DNA of 64,000 bases from CAVTPU01 sp963736695 (GCA_963736695.1 CAVTPU010000004.1:2170001-2234000); one strand, 5' to 3'. Shown: positions 18,487 through 29,328, numbered from the stretch's first letter. Numbers and translations: made by a program. Notes: generated by a model not told the origin, from the sequence alone.

Positions 18487-19587
18487 GTGGTCATGCTCGA
18501 CGAGCCAACGACCTCGGCCACCGCGAACCCGCCCGGCGGACCAGAGGACCAGCCTCTGCTCGCCCCGGTCACCCCGATCACGAGCTGGGCATGGGTGCAC
18601 GGACAAGCCCAGACTCCCATGCGCAACCTGGACAGCCCGTCCGAATATGCCCCGATCACCGCCATCCGCCGAACCGCCACCATCCGCTGCGGCACCCGGA
18701 TGGTCAAATTGCTCACCCCCCGCCAGGTCTCCGCACACCTCCACGGACGCCTGCCCAGCGGATTCTGTCACCGGGCCTACGACCTTGATGACGTACGCGC
18801 GGCCGGGGACCTCGCCACCTTGATCGGCCCCCAGATGCCCACCCGATCAACCAGCGCACCCGTCTTCGGCCTCCGCTGGCGTGCGGTCGGTCCCGGCGAT
18901 TTCCATATCCCCTTCTCGTCTCCGGTCAACGGGCTCCCTTCCTATCCGGGCCTCGCCCGGCTTCCGCCCCACGATCGGGTCGGCCCGCCGGTGCTCGGCA
19001 CCGGTTTCGCCCCGAGCGTGCGGCACCTGGTGCCGGAGTTCGTCACGGCCGACTTCGCTGACGTGCCGCTGACGACCGGCGCCTCGATAGTCGCCTTTCT
19101 GCCCGACGGCGAAGAGGTCACGCTCTATCACTATCTGCCCGAGCAACGCGCGTGGAACCGCATGGTCGCTCGCCAATGGCGCCACGTGCTCGCCGATATT
19201 CCGGACATCGCCATCGACCAGGACTACCTGCCCTGCTCGCCTGACCACAGTGCGGGCATGAGTCTGGTCGGCGAGTCGGGCGGGCAGATCGTGGCGGCGC
19301 TCGCGGACCCGCCCGCCACGTTCCGAGTGATGGCTCGGGCGCGGGTCGCCCAACTGCCGGTCGAGACGTTGTTCCGCAGCACCACGTATGCGAGTTGGCG
19401 CACCGCGGCGTGCACGGTGGTGCAGACTCGCGACGACTGGATCCGACTGCGCATCTGCCGGCCCGATGAGCACAGTGTGCCCGTGCTCGGCGCCCGATGC
19501 GTGGAGCGCGGAGTCTATGAAGTGTGGGCGCCCGTGTCACAGGTGCGCGAACTTCGCCAAGTCGACGTCGGTTATGACCTGACCTGA
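18487..19587 (+). CDS. Unrecognised protein, 366 residues
   Basis: I do not recognise the family. The protein is soluble and has no signal peptide, membrane helix or long low-complexity region. The N-terminal ~120 residues include RTATIRCGTRMVKLLTPRQVSAHLHGRL, and the centre has aromatic-rich beta-like stretches (YHYLPEQRAWNRMVARQWRHV). Codon use is normal for the window, supporting a real gene. GTG 18487 lies six bases after a -10-like TAGGTT. The last ~60 residues contain ARCVERGVYEVWAPVSQVREL. It converges on metG, with two pairs of short direct repeats between them. Confidence 0.7.
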   Translation: MVMLDEPTTSATANPPGGPEDQPLLAPVTPITSWAWVHGQAQTPMRNLDSPSEYAPITAIRRTATIRCGTRMVKLLTPRQVSAHLHGRLPSGFCHRAYDLDDVRAAGDLATLIGPQMPTRSTSAPVFGLRWRAVGPGDFHIPFSSPVNGLPSYPGLARLPPHDRVGPPVLGTGFAPSVRHLVPEFVTADFADVPLTTGASIVAFLPDGEEVTLYHYLPEQRAWNRMVARQWRHVLADIPDIAIDQDYLPCSPDHSAGMSLVGESGGQIVAALADPPATFRVMARARVAQLPVETLFRSTTYASWRTAACTVVQTRDDWIRLRICRPDEHSVPVLGARCVERGVYEVWAPVSQVRELRQVDVGYDLT

Positions 19588-19614
19588 CGCCGCCGCGGAC
19601 GGGGGAAGCAGCCC

Positions 19615-19684
19615 GAGAAGGGGGCGCCACCAAGAGAAGGGGGCGCCCGCCGACGCGGTCAGTCCCTGAGGTCAGCCCATGAGG

Positions 19685-19691
<7 letters not shown>
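19615..19691. repeat. Two short direct-repeat pairs between convergent genes
   Basis: GAGAAGGGGGCGCC occurs at 19615-19628 and 19634-19647. TGAGGTCAGCCC occurs at 19667-19678 and 19680-19691, the second copy covering the metG stop codon. Probable local tandem duplications. Confidence 0.7.
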
Positions 19692-21504
<1,813 letters not shown>

Positions 21505-21619
21505 GGTCACCAAGCGTAGTAACTGCCCCCAGCCGAACGCGAACCGGTTATCCACCCGTCTTGTCCGATCTGCCCGACACGCGCCAACCTCCACCCATCA
21601 GCCGGAGACCGGGTGTCCA

Positions 21620-22432
21620 ATGACGATTGTGAGCGAACTGGACGATGACCCCCAGATCCCCACGGACTCCCGGCACTACCGTGTCGTCCGCCAAGTCCCG
21701 GCCCCCACCGAACAGGCCAGCACCGAACAGGCCAGCGCAGGGCCCCCGAAGGCCTTCGGGGGGCTGTCGAAGGCCCAGCCGTCCCGAGCCCCAGACAGCG
21801 AGTGGGACCCGCCCCAACCACGGGCGTCCGATGACCACGCCGACCCAGCACCACCACGCGGGCGGCCGCCCCGGGGACCGCGTGTGCGGCGCCGATGGCG
21901 GGCGGCCGCCGTGCGGGCCGCCGTCGCGCCACGCTGGGCGGCCGCGCCGGCATTGGTCGGCTTCGCGCTCGCGGCCGCCTTCTTCGCCTGGGTCAGCGCC
22001 GAGCCGTTCTGGCTCTCCGTCGGCCACAGCACCACGGGCACCGCGACGGTGCACTCGCCGGGGGACCCCAACGTAACCTCGCCTGCCGGCACCCCTGGCG
22101 GGGCGTGTGTCGTTCGTTTCGTCGCCGTGGGCGGGGCGTTCGCCGCACCCGCCGTCGAACTCGTCGGCCCGCGGCCCGCCGCGTGCGTCGCCGGCCGGCA
22201 ACTTCCGGCCCGCATGGTCTCGCGACGGGGGCAGCACGCCTATGTCACCGACTCCGCCGGCCTGACGCTGCGTTGGATCGTCGGTCTCGCCCTGATCCTC
22301 GCCTGCGGCGTCGGCGTGGCCTGGGCGACCGGTGCGGTGATGTTTCCGCGTGGCCGACGACGGGTTGCGGTGGCTCTATGTTTCGCCGGGCCGCTGATCA
22401 TCGCGGTGGGGTTGCTCGCCGCGATGGCCTGA
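21620..22432 (+). CDS. Membrane protein of unknown function
   Basis: This 270-residue protein begins MTIVSELDDDPQIP. A charged, proline-rich cytoplasmic N-terminus (~100 residues) ends in a very basic stretch (RRRWRAAAVRAAVAPRW), followed by a membrane helix (APALVGFALAAAFFAWV). An extracytoplasmic domain of ~90 residues with two Cys (GGACVV and PAACVAG) follows, then two C-terminal helices (WIVGLALILACGVGVAWATG and VALCFAGPLIIAVGLLAAM). I do not recognise the family. ATG 21620 was chosen because the frame upstream overlaps the metG 5' region. It sits between divergent metG and convergent rsmI. Confidence 0.7.
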   Translation: MTIVSELDDDPQIPTDSRHYRVVRQVPAPTEQASTEQASAGPPKAFGGLSKAQPSRAPDSEWDPPQPRASDDHADPAPPRGRPPRGPRVRRRWRAAAVRAAVAPRWAAAPALVGFALAAAFFAWVSAEPFWLSVGHSTTGTATVHSPGDPNVTSPAGTPGGACVVRFVAVGGAFAAPAVELVGPRPAACVAGRQLPARMVSRRGQHAYVTDSAGLTLRWIVGLALILACGVGVAWATGAVMFPRGRRRVAVALCFAGPLIIAVGLLAAMA

Positions 22433-22450
22433 GCCGACGCTGGCGGGTGA

Positions 22451-23329
22451 TCACTGGGCTGCGGCGTGACGAGCACGCACCACCACGTCGTACACGTCGC
22501 GTTTAGGCAGCTGGTGTCGGAGCGCGACGGCGGCGATCGCCTCTTTGCGTCCCTGGCCGTCGCCCTCGGCCCGCGCGACCTGCGCCGCGAGGTCGGAGTC
22601 GCTCGGCCGCACCGCCCGGCCGACCGGCGCCCCGGCGACGACCACGGTGATCTCGCCGCGCGGCGGTGTGGCCTGCGCCCATCGCGTGAGCTCACCGAGT
22701 GGGCCTCGGCGAACCTCCTCGTACGTTTTGGTCAGCTCGCGGCACACCGCGGCCACGCGGTCCGCGCCGAAACCCGATTCGAGATCGCCGAGCGACGCGG
22801 CGATGCGGTGCGGCGCCTCGAAGAAGACCATCGTGCGTGGTTCGGCGGCGAGGCTGGCGATGCGGGCCCGTCGTTCGCCCCCCTTGCGGGGCAGAAAGCC
22901 CTCGAAGCAGAACCGGTCGCTCGGCAGACCCGAGAGGGCGAGCGCGGTGGTGACCGCCGACGGGCCGGGCACGGCCGTCAGCGGCAGTCCGGCGTCGAGT
23001 GCCGCCTGCACGACACGAAAGCCGGGATCGGAGACGCTCGGCATGCCGGCGTCGGTGACCACCACGACGGTCGCGCCTTCCGCCGCCGCGGAGACAAGCT
23101 CCGGCGTACGGCGATCTTCGTTCGCTTCGAAGTAGGAGACCACCGAGGCGGTCACCTCCACGCCGAGATCATGCGCGAGCCGGCGCAGCCTTCGGGTGTC
23201 TTCGGCGGCGATCACATCGGCGGTGATAAGCGCGTCGCGCAGCCGCGCGGACGCGTCCGCGACGTTGCCCAACGGGGTGCCGACGAGGACGATTCGACCT
23301 TCGGTGTGCTGGTCCGCCACGGTGCCCAT
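22451..23329 (-). CDS. rsmI: 16S rRNA 2'-O-ribose C1402 methyltransferase
   Basis: RsmI methylates the 2'-OH of C1402 in the decoding centre of 16S rRNA. In the 292 residues I see LVGTPLGNVADASARLR at the N-terminus, VVTDAGMPSVSDPGFRVV (tetrapyrrole-methylase-type SAM site) and VPGPSAVTTALALSGLPSD. The FLPRKGGERRAR segment is also typical. It starts at ATG 23329 and is divergent from the protein mannosyltransferase gene only 47 bases away, the same arrangement as in mycobacteria. Confidence 0.95.
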   Translation of the reverse strand: MGTVADQHTEGRIVLVGTPLGNVADASARLRDALITADVIAAEDTRRLRRLAHDLGVEVTASVVSYFEANEDRRTPELVSAAAEGATVVVVTDAGMPSVSDPGFRVVQAALDAGLPLTAVPGPSAVTTALALSGLPSDRFCFEGFLPRKGGERRARIASLAAEPRTMVFFEAPHRIAASLGDLESGFGADRVAAVCRELTKTYEEVRRGPLGELTRWAQATPPRGEITVVVAGAPVGRAVRPSDSDLAAQVARAEGDGQGRKEAIAAVALRHQLPKRDVYDVVVRARHAAAQ

Positions 23330-23364
23330 TCTGTCCCGACCGAGAGTCGGGCACGGCAGCGGCC

Positions 23365-23370
23365 TACGAT
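23365..23370 (+). promoter_or_regulatory. -10-like TACGAT, leaderless pmt start
   Basis: TACGAT (TANNNT) lies exactly six bases before GTG 23377 with no ribosome binding site between. This is the arrangement of leaderless actinobacterial transcripts. Confidence 0.5.
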
Positions 23371-23376
23371 CGCGGA

Positions 23377-25050
23377 GTGACCGTGCAGGCTTGCGCCGAT
23401 GAGATCGCCCACGACCAACAGTCGGGCGGTGACGGCTCGCGTGACCTCAACGATGGCACGCCGCCCGACCGCGACTCTGGTCGGGCCCTCTACCTCGACC
23501 GAATCCGGCCTCGGCTCGCCCCGATGCCGGGCCGCGATCCGATGTCATGGATCGCCACGGCCGTCATCGTGGCGATCGCGGCGGTGCTGCGCTTCGTCAA
23601 GCTCAGCTTCCCCGGCGGCAAGATCTTCGACGAGATCTACTACGCCTCCGGCGGCGAGCAGCTCCTCGCGCACAGTGTGGAGTGGCGCACCGACAGTGAC
23701 ACCGCCGACTTCGTCGTGCATCCGCCGCTCGGCAAGTGGATCATCGCGGCCGGAATCAAGTTGACCGAAAAGCTCCACTACCTGCCACAAGACAAGGCCT
23801 TCGGATGGCGACTCATGGCGGCCGTCGCCGGAGTGCTCTCCGTGTTGATCATCATTAGGGTCGCGCGGCGCATGTTCCGGTCCACGGTGCTCGGTTGCGC
23901 CGCCGGACTGCTCATGGCCCTCGACGGCATGCACTTCGTGCTCTCGCGCACGGCCATCCTCGACATCTTCGTGCTCTTCTTCGTGCTCGCGGCCTTCGCC
24001 AGCCTCGTGCTCGACCGAGACCAGCGGCGCGCCCGATGGCTGCGCCTCATCGAGAACGGCCTCGACCCCACCCGACCCGGCCGCGCGGGCCGCCCCTCTT
24101 TCGGGTGGTCGACCATCCCCTGGTGGCGGCTCGTCGCCGGCGTCATGCTCGGCGCCGCCGGGTCCGTCAAGTGGAGCGCGATCTGGTTCGTTCCGCTCTT
24201 CATCGGCCTGATCATCGCCTGGGAAATCGGGCTCCGCCGCCTAGTGGGTGTGCGCCACCCATGGCGCGACGCGCTCCTCGACGAGACCGGCTGGATCGTC
24301 GCGATGGGTGTGCTCATGTTCGCCACCTATCTGGCCAGCTGGAGCGGGTGGTTCCTCACCGACACCGGATGGAAGCGTCACTATCTGCTCGCCGAGTTGA
24401 ACAAGAACGAGCCGCCCGTGCTCGGTGCGCTCTATAACCTGTGGGCATATCACGTCGACGTCTACAATTTTCACGTCCAACTCACCGCCCACCACCAATA
24501 TCAGTCATGGCCGTGGCAATGGTTGATCCTCGGCCGGCCCGTCGCCTTCCACTGGAGCAGCGACCCCGGTTGCGGAGCCGACAACTGCGCCTCCGAGATT
24601 CTGCTGCTCGGCACGCCGGTGCTGTGGTGGTCGTTCATTCCGGCGCTCGGAGCCCTCGCCTGGTTCGCGGCGAGCCGTCGCGACTGGCGTGCGTGGACCA
24701 TCGGGCTCGGGGTGTTCGCCGGAATCGCCCCGTGGTTCATCTATGAACTCGACCACCGGACCATGTTCTATTTCTACGCCGCGCCGGCCGAGCCGTTCCT
24801 CATCCTCGCCGTCGTCTATGTTTTGGGCGCGCTCATGGCTCGTCCGCCGATATTCGCGCGATTCTACAGTGTGCCGCCGCTGCTGCCCGTCAGCGCCGGA
24901 GACCGGCGTATCTTCGGAACCATCGGCGCGGGCATCTATGTGCTGCTCGTCGGGGTCTGTTTCTGGTATTTCTATCCGATCTATGTGGGCACACCAATCC
25001 CATATCCCGACTGGCTCAGCCGCATGTGGCTCGGCAACCGGTGGGTGTGA
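23377..25050 (+). CDS. pmt: Protein O-mannosyltransferase (GT39/PMT)
   Basis: This GT-C membrane enzyme moves mannose from polyprenyl-phosphate-mannose to Ser/Thr of secreted proteins. The 557-residue length and about ten membrane helices fit bacterial PMTs. The first extracytoplasmic loop carries FPGGKIFDEIYYASGG with the catalytic Asp-Glu pair. Further loop motifs are FVVHPPLGKWIIA and the C-terminal PIYVGTPIPYPDW region. The ~60-residue charged N-terminus precedes the first helix. GTG 23377 is preceded by a leaderless-type -10. Position beside rsmI matches mycobacteria. Confidence 0.93.
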   Translation: MTVQACADEIAHDQQSGGDGSRDLNDGTPPDRDSGRALYLDRIRPRLAPMPGRDPMSWIATAVIVAIAAVLRFVKLSFPGGKIFDEIYYASGGEQLLAHSVEWRTDSDTADFVVHPPLGKWIIAAGIKLTEKLHYLPQDKAFGWRLMAAVAGVLSVLIIIRVARRMFRSTVLGCAAGLLMALDGMHFVLSRTAILDIFVLFFVLAAFASLVLDRDQRRARWLRLIENGLDPTRPGRAGRPSFGWSTIPWWRLVAGVMLGAAGSVKWSAIWFVPLFIGLIIAWEIGLRRLVGVRHPWRDALLDETGWIVAMGVLMFATYLASWSGWFLTDTGWKRHYLLAELNKNEPPVLGALYNLWAYHVDVYNFHVQLTAHHQYQSWPWQWLILGRPVAFHWSSDPGCGADNCASEILLLGTPVLWWSFIPALGALAWFAASRRDWRAWTIGLGVFAGIAPWFIYELDHRTMFYFYAAPAEPFLILAVVYVLGALMARPPIFARFYSVPPLLPVSAGDRRIFGTIGAGIYVLLVGVCFWYFYPIYVGTPIPYPDWLSRMWLGNRWV

Positions 25051-25059
25051 CGCTCCAAC

Positions 25060-25101
25060 TGTCGCAGGCGCTCGATACGCTCGCCACTCATCGACGTGGT
25101 G
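25060..25101. repeat. 42-base direct repeat, copy 1
   Basis: Identical to 25285-25326, beginning TGTCGCAGGCGCTCGATACG and ending CATCGACGTGGTG. The copies are in direct orientation, one just after pmt and the other just before the WGR gene. Confidence 0.9.
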
Positions 25102-25150
25102 TGACTCGACGCCAGTAGACCAACCTCAATGGACCGACCTCATTTTGCCA

Positions 25151-25200
25151 TGATCGTGGGCGATCGGACCGGACCTCGTCGGCGTGATCGCCCACGATCA
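25151..25200. repeat. Long inverted repeat (hairpin)
   Basis: Perfect 15-base arms TGATCGTGGGCGATC (25151-25165) and 25186-25200 with a 20-base loop, extended by TGCC/GGCA with one mismatch. The loop side contains GATCGGACCG, also found in the centre of the palindrome at 18361-18430. It could serve as a terminator for pmt, but there is no T tract. Confidence 0.8.
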
Positions 25201-25284
25201 CGGCACTTTCGCACCTTGCTCGAGTACGGCGAGTCGTGGTGCCTCCGTCCACATCGGCCACGCAGACCCGCCCGATCTCTCAAG

Positions 25285-25326
25285 TGTCGCAGGCGCTCGA
25301 TACGCTCGCCACTCATCGACGTGGTG
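25285..25326. repeat. 42-base direct repeat, copy 2
   Basis: Exact second copy of 25060-25101. The sequences diverge immediately outside the 42 bases on both sides. Confidence 0.9.
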
Positions 25327-25363
25327 ATGAATCCCCATCGCTCCTGACCGGAGAGGCCGAATC

Positions 25364-26785
25364 ATGCCCCAGGAAACGACATATCTCGAGTTGTCAGACG
25401 AAGGCGGCGGCGCCCACAAGTTCTATGAAGTCACCGTCGATGGCCCCTCGATGACTGTCCGCTATGGACGCATTGGGGGACCTGGGCAGTCCAAGACCAC
25501 CACGTTCCCCGACGAGACAAAAGCGAGGGCGACGGCGGCGAAGAAGATCGGCGAAAAGGTGCGGGGCGGCTACGCGCCCGCCGTCGCCGGTGTTCGGCAA
25601 CGGCGTTCGGTGGCGCGTCGAGTGATCGTCAGCTCCGCCTCGACCGCCAAACGCGCGCCGGTGCTGTGGCGTTATGACTCCGGCGCCGCCGCGTTCGGCG
25701 TCTTCGTCGACGACCGGGTCTGCATGGTCGGCAATGAGTCGGGTCTCATCACCACGCTCACCCATGGTGCCGAGGTCGTCGGCCAGGTCCGCCTGCCCGA
25801 TGGAGTGAAATGCATTGTCGCCGACGATCAGTGGCTCTATGCCGGTTGCGACGACGGAAACGTCTATGACCTGTCCGGAAAAATCCCGCGCATGGCATAT
25901 CAGATCTCACCGGACATCGACATCTATTGGCTCGACATTCACGATGGCCTGCTCGGTGTCGCGGACTCGGGCGGCGGCATCGCCGCGATCGACCACGAGG
26001 ACGAATTCTTGTGGCGCCGCAAAGGACGTGGCACGTCTGGCTGGATGGTTCGGTGCGACTCCACCGCGATGTATCACGGCCACTCCGCCGGCGTCACCAG
26101 CTATGACTGGCGCACCGGGCAGGAGCTATGGCATCAGGGGACCAAAGCCGTGCTTTTCGGTTGGCAGGAGAGCACCACCGTCTTCGCGGGCACGTCCACA
26201 CACGAGGTGGTCCGATTCGGCAAAGACGGCACCAGACAACATACGTACGCGTGCGACGCGGCGGTCTTTTCGTGTGCGACATCGCCGGATGGACAATATG
26301 TCTTCGCCGGCGACTGCAACTCCTCAATCTATTGCTTCGACGAGGCGGGCACACGCCTATGGAAGCTCGGCACCGGCTGCGGTTCTGCCTATTCCATGCA
26401 ATATCACGCGGACCGGCTCTATGTCGTGACCACGAGCGGCGCATTGGCCTGCATCGACGCCAGCGAGTCAGCGATTCGAGCGGCGGAGTCCGGAAGCGTC
26501 CCCACCGTCGTCGATGTCAAGGCTCCGAGCCACATGACAGCCGTCGCCCCGTCAACCACTGTCGAGGTGGTCAGCGACAGCGCCGACGGCGTCGTCGTGG
26601 AATGCTATGAGCACGGCGGTCAACTGCGAGTGCGAGTGGTCTCCCCCGGATATCACTCCGACTGGCGAGTCCAGTTCCCCAAGGGAATCCGCGAGCCGAA
26701 CGCCCGATATGTCGTCGGCGGCGTGCGTGAGTCCGGCCGGGGCGGTTTCTATCGGGCGTACGGCGACGTCCGGCGGCTCGTCTAG
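25364..26785 (+). CDS. WGR-domain protein fused to a beta-propeller
   Basis: This 473-residue protein starts at ATG 25364 with GGAGAGG upstream. Residues ~5-80 form a WGR domain (FYEVTVDGPSMTVRYGRIGGPGQ, then TFPDETKARATAAKKIGEKVRGGY); Tyr replaces the first Trp of the name motif. Residues ~100-370 are propeller blades (LYAGCDDGNVYDLSG, YVFAGDCNSSIYCFD, LYVVTTSGALACID). A beta-rich C-terminal domain follows. WGR domains bind nucleic-acid ends in PARPs and occur in bacterial molybdate-regulator-like and DNA-repair proteins; the function of this fusion is unknown. No signal peptide is present. Confidence 0.8.
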   Translation: MPQETTYLELSDEGGGAHKFYEVTVDGPSMTVRYGRIGGPGQSKTTTFPDETKARATAAKKIGEKVRGGYAPAVAGVRQRRSVARRVIVSSASTAKRAPVLWRYDSGAAAFGVFVDDRVCMVGNESGLITTLTHGAEVVGQVRLPDGVKCIVADDQWLYAGCDDGNVYDLSGKIPRMAYQISPDIDIYWLDIHDGLLGVADSGGGIAAIDHEDEFLWRRKGRGTSGWMVRCDSTAMYHGHSAGVTSYDWRTGQELWHQGTKAVLFGWQESTTVFAGTSTHEVVRFGKDGTRQHTYACDAAVFSCATSPDGQYVFAGDCNSSIYCFDEAGTRLWKLGTGCGSAYSMQYHADRLYVVTTSGALACIDASESAIRAAESGSVPTVVDVKAPSHMTAVAPSTTVEVVSDSADGVVVECYEHGGQLRVRVVSPGYHSDWRVQFPKGIREPNARYVVGGVRESGRGGFYRAYGDVRRLV

Positions 26786-28068
26786 CCGAGAGTTAACCAG
26801 ACGATCCCCCGCTCGGCGACGTGCCGCGCCTCGTCTGCGGTAAGCGGATCGCGGCCCGTCACCTTGCGCAGCAACGTGACGTCATCCCAGCCGAACACCG
26901 CTACGGCCTCGACCCCGGCCCCAGACCCGGCAGAGCTGAGCAGCAGAGGAGTCAGGACTCGAATCGCCGGTCGGGTGATCCACGGCCGGCGTTCGAGTGC
27001 TGCGGCCAGGTCCAACCCATGCAGGCCGAGCTCGACGATCCGGGTGATGAGAAAGTCGGTCAACAGCATCGCATCGCCGTGCCGAGTGACGATCACCCGA
27101 TCCGGCGACTCGCGGCGGCAGAGCCGGTCGACGTCGCGCCACGCCGTGTCGAACTCCGCCACAAGTGCCGCTGGGTCGCCGACGGCCGCCGCGCGCTCCT
27201 GCCCGAGAGCGACCCGCGCGGCGTTTGCCTCAGTCGAGAAGCGGACATCGGGCCGGTAGTAGCCGGCCGCCGTCACCATAGCCTCGACTGGGGAATCTTC
27301 GTCGAGCACGCCCAAGATTCGCCCAGTGGCCACGAGCACATGCCCCATCAGCTGAACCACGGTCCACGGCTGACAGGCGGTCGGGCGAGCCCAGTCGGCC
27401 GGTCCGAGGCCGCGCAACACCTCTACCAGACGCTCCGACTCCGACGCGAACGCCCCGATTACCTGATCACGCCAGAGGTCGGCTTCGGGAGTTGGGGGCA
27501 ACGGCAGCGGCAGACCCGGAAGACCGTCGATGCTCGTCGCGACGTGCTCCTTCGCCGCGAAATAGGCGCCGAGCGACGCGTCGTCCTCGCGGACGAATCT
27601 CCTGGCATGCAGGTCGCGTTCCCCGTCAAAGGCCATGAAGGGCACCGCGTAGCCGCAGGTGTCGCGGATCATCTCGGCGTGCACAAGGATGATCGCCCGC
27701 AGTCCGTGCGGGCTCGGGTCGATGCCGACGAAGTGTCGACGCAGCTCACGCCATCGCGGGTCGTCCCGAAAGACCGGTTCGCCGCGCCCATGAATGCGCA
27801 CGATGGTTGGCGGTCCCTGAAAGGCACACCACATGAGGGTGATCCGCCCATTTTCCCGAAGGTGTGCGATGGTTTCGGCGTTGCTTCCAGCGAAGTCCAG
27901 ATAGGCCACAGTTATGTCGTCGATGACCGCGAAGGAGCCGGTCAGCCCCTTCGGGGAGAGGTTGACCGTTCCCGTTCCGGACAGCGGCGCCGTCGCGGTG
28001 AAGAAGATGCGCTGTGACTCGATGAAAGTGCGCAACCGCCCGGTGATGCGATCGTGAGTCTGTCCCAT
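26782..28068 (-). CDS. PNPOx-like flavin domain fused to MDMPI/DinB-like domain
   Basis: The protein has 428 residues. Residues ~1-200 match the pyridoxamine-5'-phosphate-oxidase-like split-barrel fold (FIESQRIFFTATAPLSGTG, VNLSPKGLTGSFAVIDD, AYLDFAGSNAETIAHLRENGRITLM), which binds FMN or F420. Residues ~215-428 match the mycothiol-dependent maleylpyruvate isomerase N-terminal fold (LRGLGPADWARPTACQPWTVVQLMGHVL, then ELGLHGLDLAAAL), with metal-ligand type His. I use ATG 28068 because the frame upstream is unlike the family and overlaps the next gene. Its stop overlaps that of the convergent WGR gene by four bases. The substrate is unknown. Confidence 0.82.
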   Translation of the reverse strand: MGQTHDRITGRLRTFIESQRIFFTATAPLSGTGTVNLSPKGLTGSFAVIDDITVAYLDFAGSNAETIAHLRENGRITLMWCAFQGPPTIVRIHGRGEPVFRDDPRWRELRRHFVGIDPSPHGLRAIILVHAEMIRDTCGYAVPFMAFDGERDLHARRFVREDDASLGAYFAAKEHVATSIDGLPGLPLPLPPTPEADLWRDQVIGAFASESERLVEVLRGLGPADWARPTACQPWTVVQLMGHVLVATGRILGVLDEDSPVEAMVTAAGYYRPDVRFSTEANAARVALGQERAAAVGDPAALVAEFDTAWRDVDRLCRRESPDRVIVTRHGDAMLLTDFLITRIVELGLHGLDLAAALERRPWITRPAIRVLTPLLLSSAGSGAGVEAVAVFGWDDVTLLRKVTGRDPLTADEARHVAERGIVWLTLG

Positions 28069-28266
28069 GTTCGCATTGTGCCCGAAGAACGCGACAGACG
28101 ACACCGGCTGACTCCCGGCAGAGGTCACCCGTACCAAGGGCTCATTTGTCACCTGCAAGGTGGGCCATGCGACAAAGAAACTCCACGCGGGCCAACGGGG
28201 CTGGTTGGGTGAGTAATGGTGACGGCCCACTGGCGTCACGGTCCACGAAAAGAGGCGCGTACGCAG

Positions 28267-29328
28267 ATGGTCAAGCTGGCCAAGACACTCGCCGCGGCCG
28301 TGGCTGGGCTGCTCCTGACAGGGTGCGTGGTCGCGGTTGGAGCGTCTCCAGCCCTCGGGCGGCCGCCGAGGCCGGCCGCGTCCGCGCCGGTGTTCGCCTA
28401 CTACTACATGTGGATGTGGGGATCGTATTGGTCGAGAAACAAGACCGACTATCCGACACAACCCTTTCCCGGCAACTATCGCAGCGATGACCTCGCCGTC
28501 ATCGAGTGGCAAATGGTTCAGGCGAAGGCGGCAGGCATCACCGGCTTTCTCGTCGCGTGGAAAGACACCCAGACGTATCGGCGCATTCTGCCGCTGGTCG
28601 AAGAGGCTGCTCTTCGGCAGAATTTCTGGCTCGCCATGCACTACGAGTCGCTTGATGCCAGCAACACGCCGTTACCTGTGTCCACAGTGGCTGCCGACTT
28701 CACATACTTCGTGGCGACCTATGCCCCTCATGCGGTCTGGTATCGAGTTAATGGCAAACCGCTGACGGTATTCCACGACACTCGATGGTTCACCGGCTCG
28801 GAGATCTCCTCCATCACCCGGCCCGTGCGATCTCGGATCAAGGTCCTGAGCTCGGCCCACAGCGTGGCCGAATACTATCGGGTCGCGCCATACACTGACG
28901 GCGACGCCTACTATTGGCCCGCCGTCAACCCGTCCACCAATCCTGGTTTCGCCAACCGGCTGCGCGATATCGGCGCGGCGGTCCACAAGGTCAACGTCAA
29001 GATCTGGATAGCGCCAATCGCGCCGGGTTTTGACGCCACCCTCATCGGCGGTCATATCGTCGCCCCCCGCAATAATGGCGACACGCTGCGTCTTCGGCAC
29101 GCCGCAGCCGCCGCCTCTGGCGCCGACCTGATCGGATTGATCAGCTGGAACGAGTTCACGGAGAACACACACCTGGAGCCGTCGATCAACTATGGCGACG
29201 CCTATGTGCGGCTCATGGCGTCGCTGGCGACGGCTGCTGTCCACCGCCGATCGGCACGCCCCACAGCGCCAACTGCGCGACCAGGTCTCCAGAGATGCGG
29301 ATCTCGTTCGAACTGCCCGCATCGATGA
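28267..29328 (+). CDS. GH99-like lipoprotein
   Basis: The protein has 353 residues from ATG 28267. The signal peptide ends in the lipobox LLTGC, so a lipid-anchored extracellular protein is expected. The body resembles the glycoside hydrolase 99/GH71-like TIM barrel: FAYYYMWMWGSYW, then QMVQAKAAGITGFLVAWK, AMHYESLD, and near the end ISWNEFTENTHLEPS with the conserved acidic residues. Members act on mannans or related glycans. The last ~30 residues (VHRRSARPTAPT...) look out of character and lie antisense to the SseB gene for 116 bases, so the native stop may have been lost. Confidence 0.78.
   Translation: MVKLAKTLAAAVAGLLLTGCVVAVGASPALGRPPRPAASAPVFAYYYMWMWGSYWSRNKTDYPTQPFPGNYRSDDLAVIEWQMVQAKAAGITGFLVAWKDTQTYRRILPLVEEAALRQNFWLAMHYESLDASNTPLPVSTVAADFTYFVATYAPHAVWYRVNGKPLTVFHDTRWFTGSEISSITRPVRSRIKVLSSAHSVAEYYRVAPYTDGDAYYWPAVNPSTNPGFANRLRDIGAAVHKVNVKIWIAPIAPGFDATLIGGHIVAPRNNGDTLRLRHAAAAASGADLIGLISWNEFTENTHLEPSINYGDAYVRLMASLATAAVHRRSARPTAPTARPGLQRCGSRSNCPHR

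Larger units (their letters stand above)
25051..25363. other. 313-base intergenic region with repeats, no gene
   Basis: No convincing coding sequence is present. It holds two identical 42-base direct repeats flanking 183 bases that contain a long hairpin. This looks like the remnant of a small mobile or repetitive element. Confidence 0.6.

Noticed and set aside
25129..25347. 72-residue open frame between the direct repeats
   Set aside because: It runs through the hairpin and one repeat copy, is Arg-rich, and has no ribosome site.
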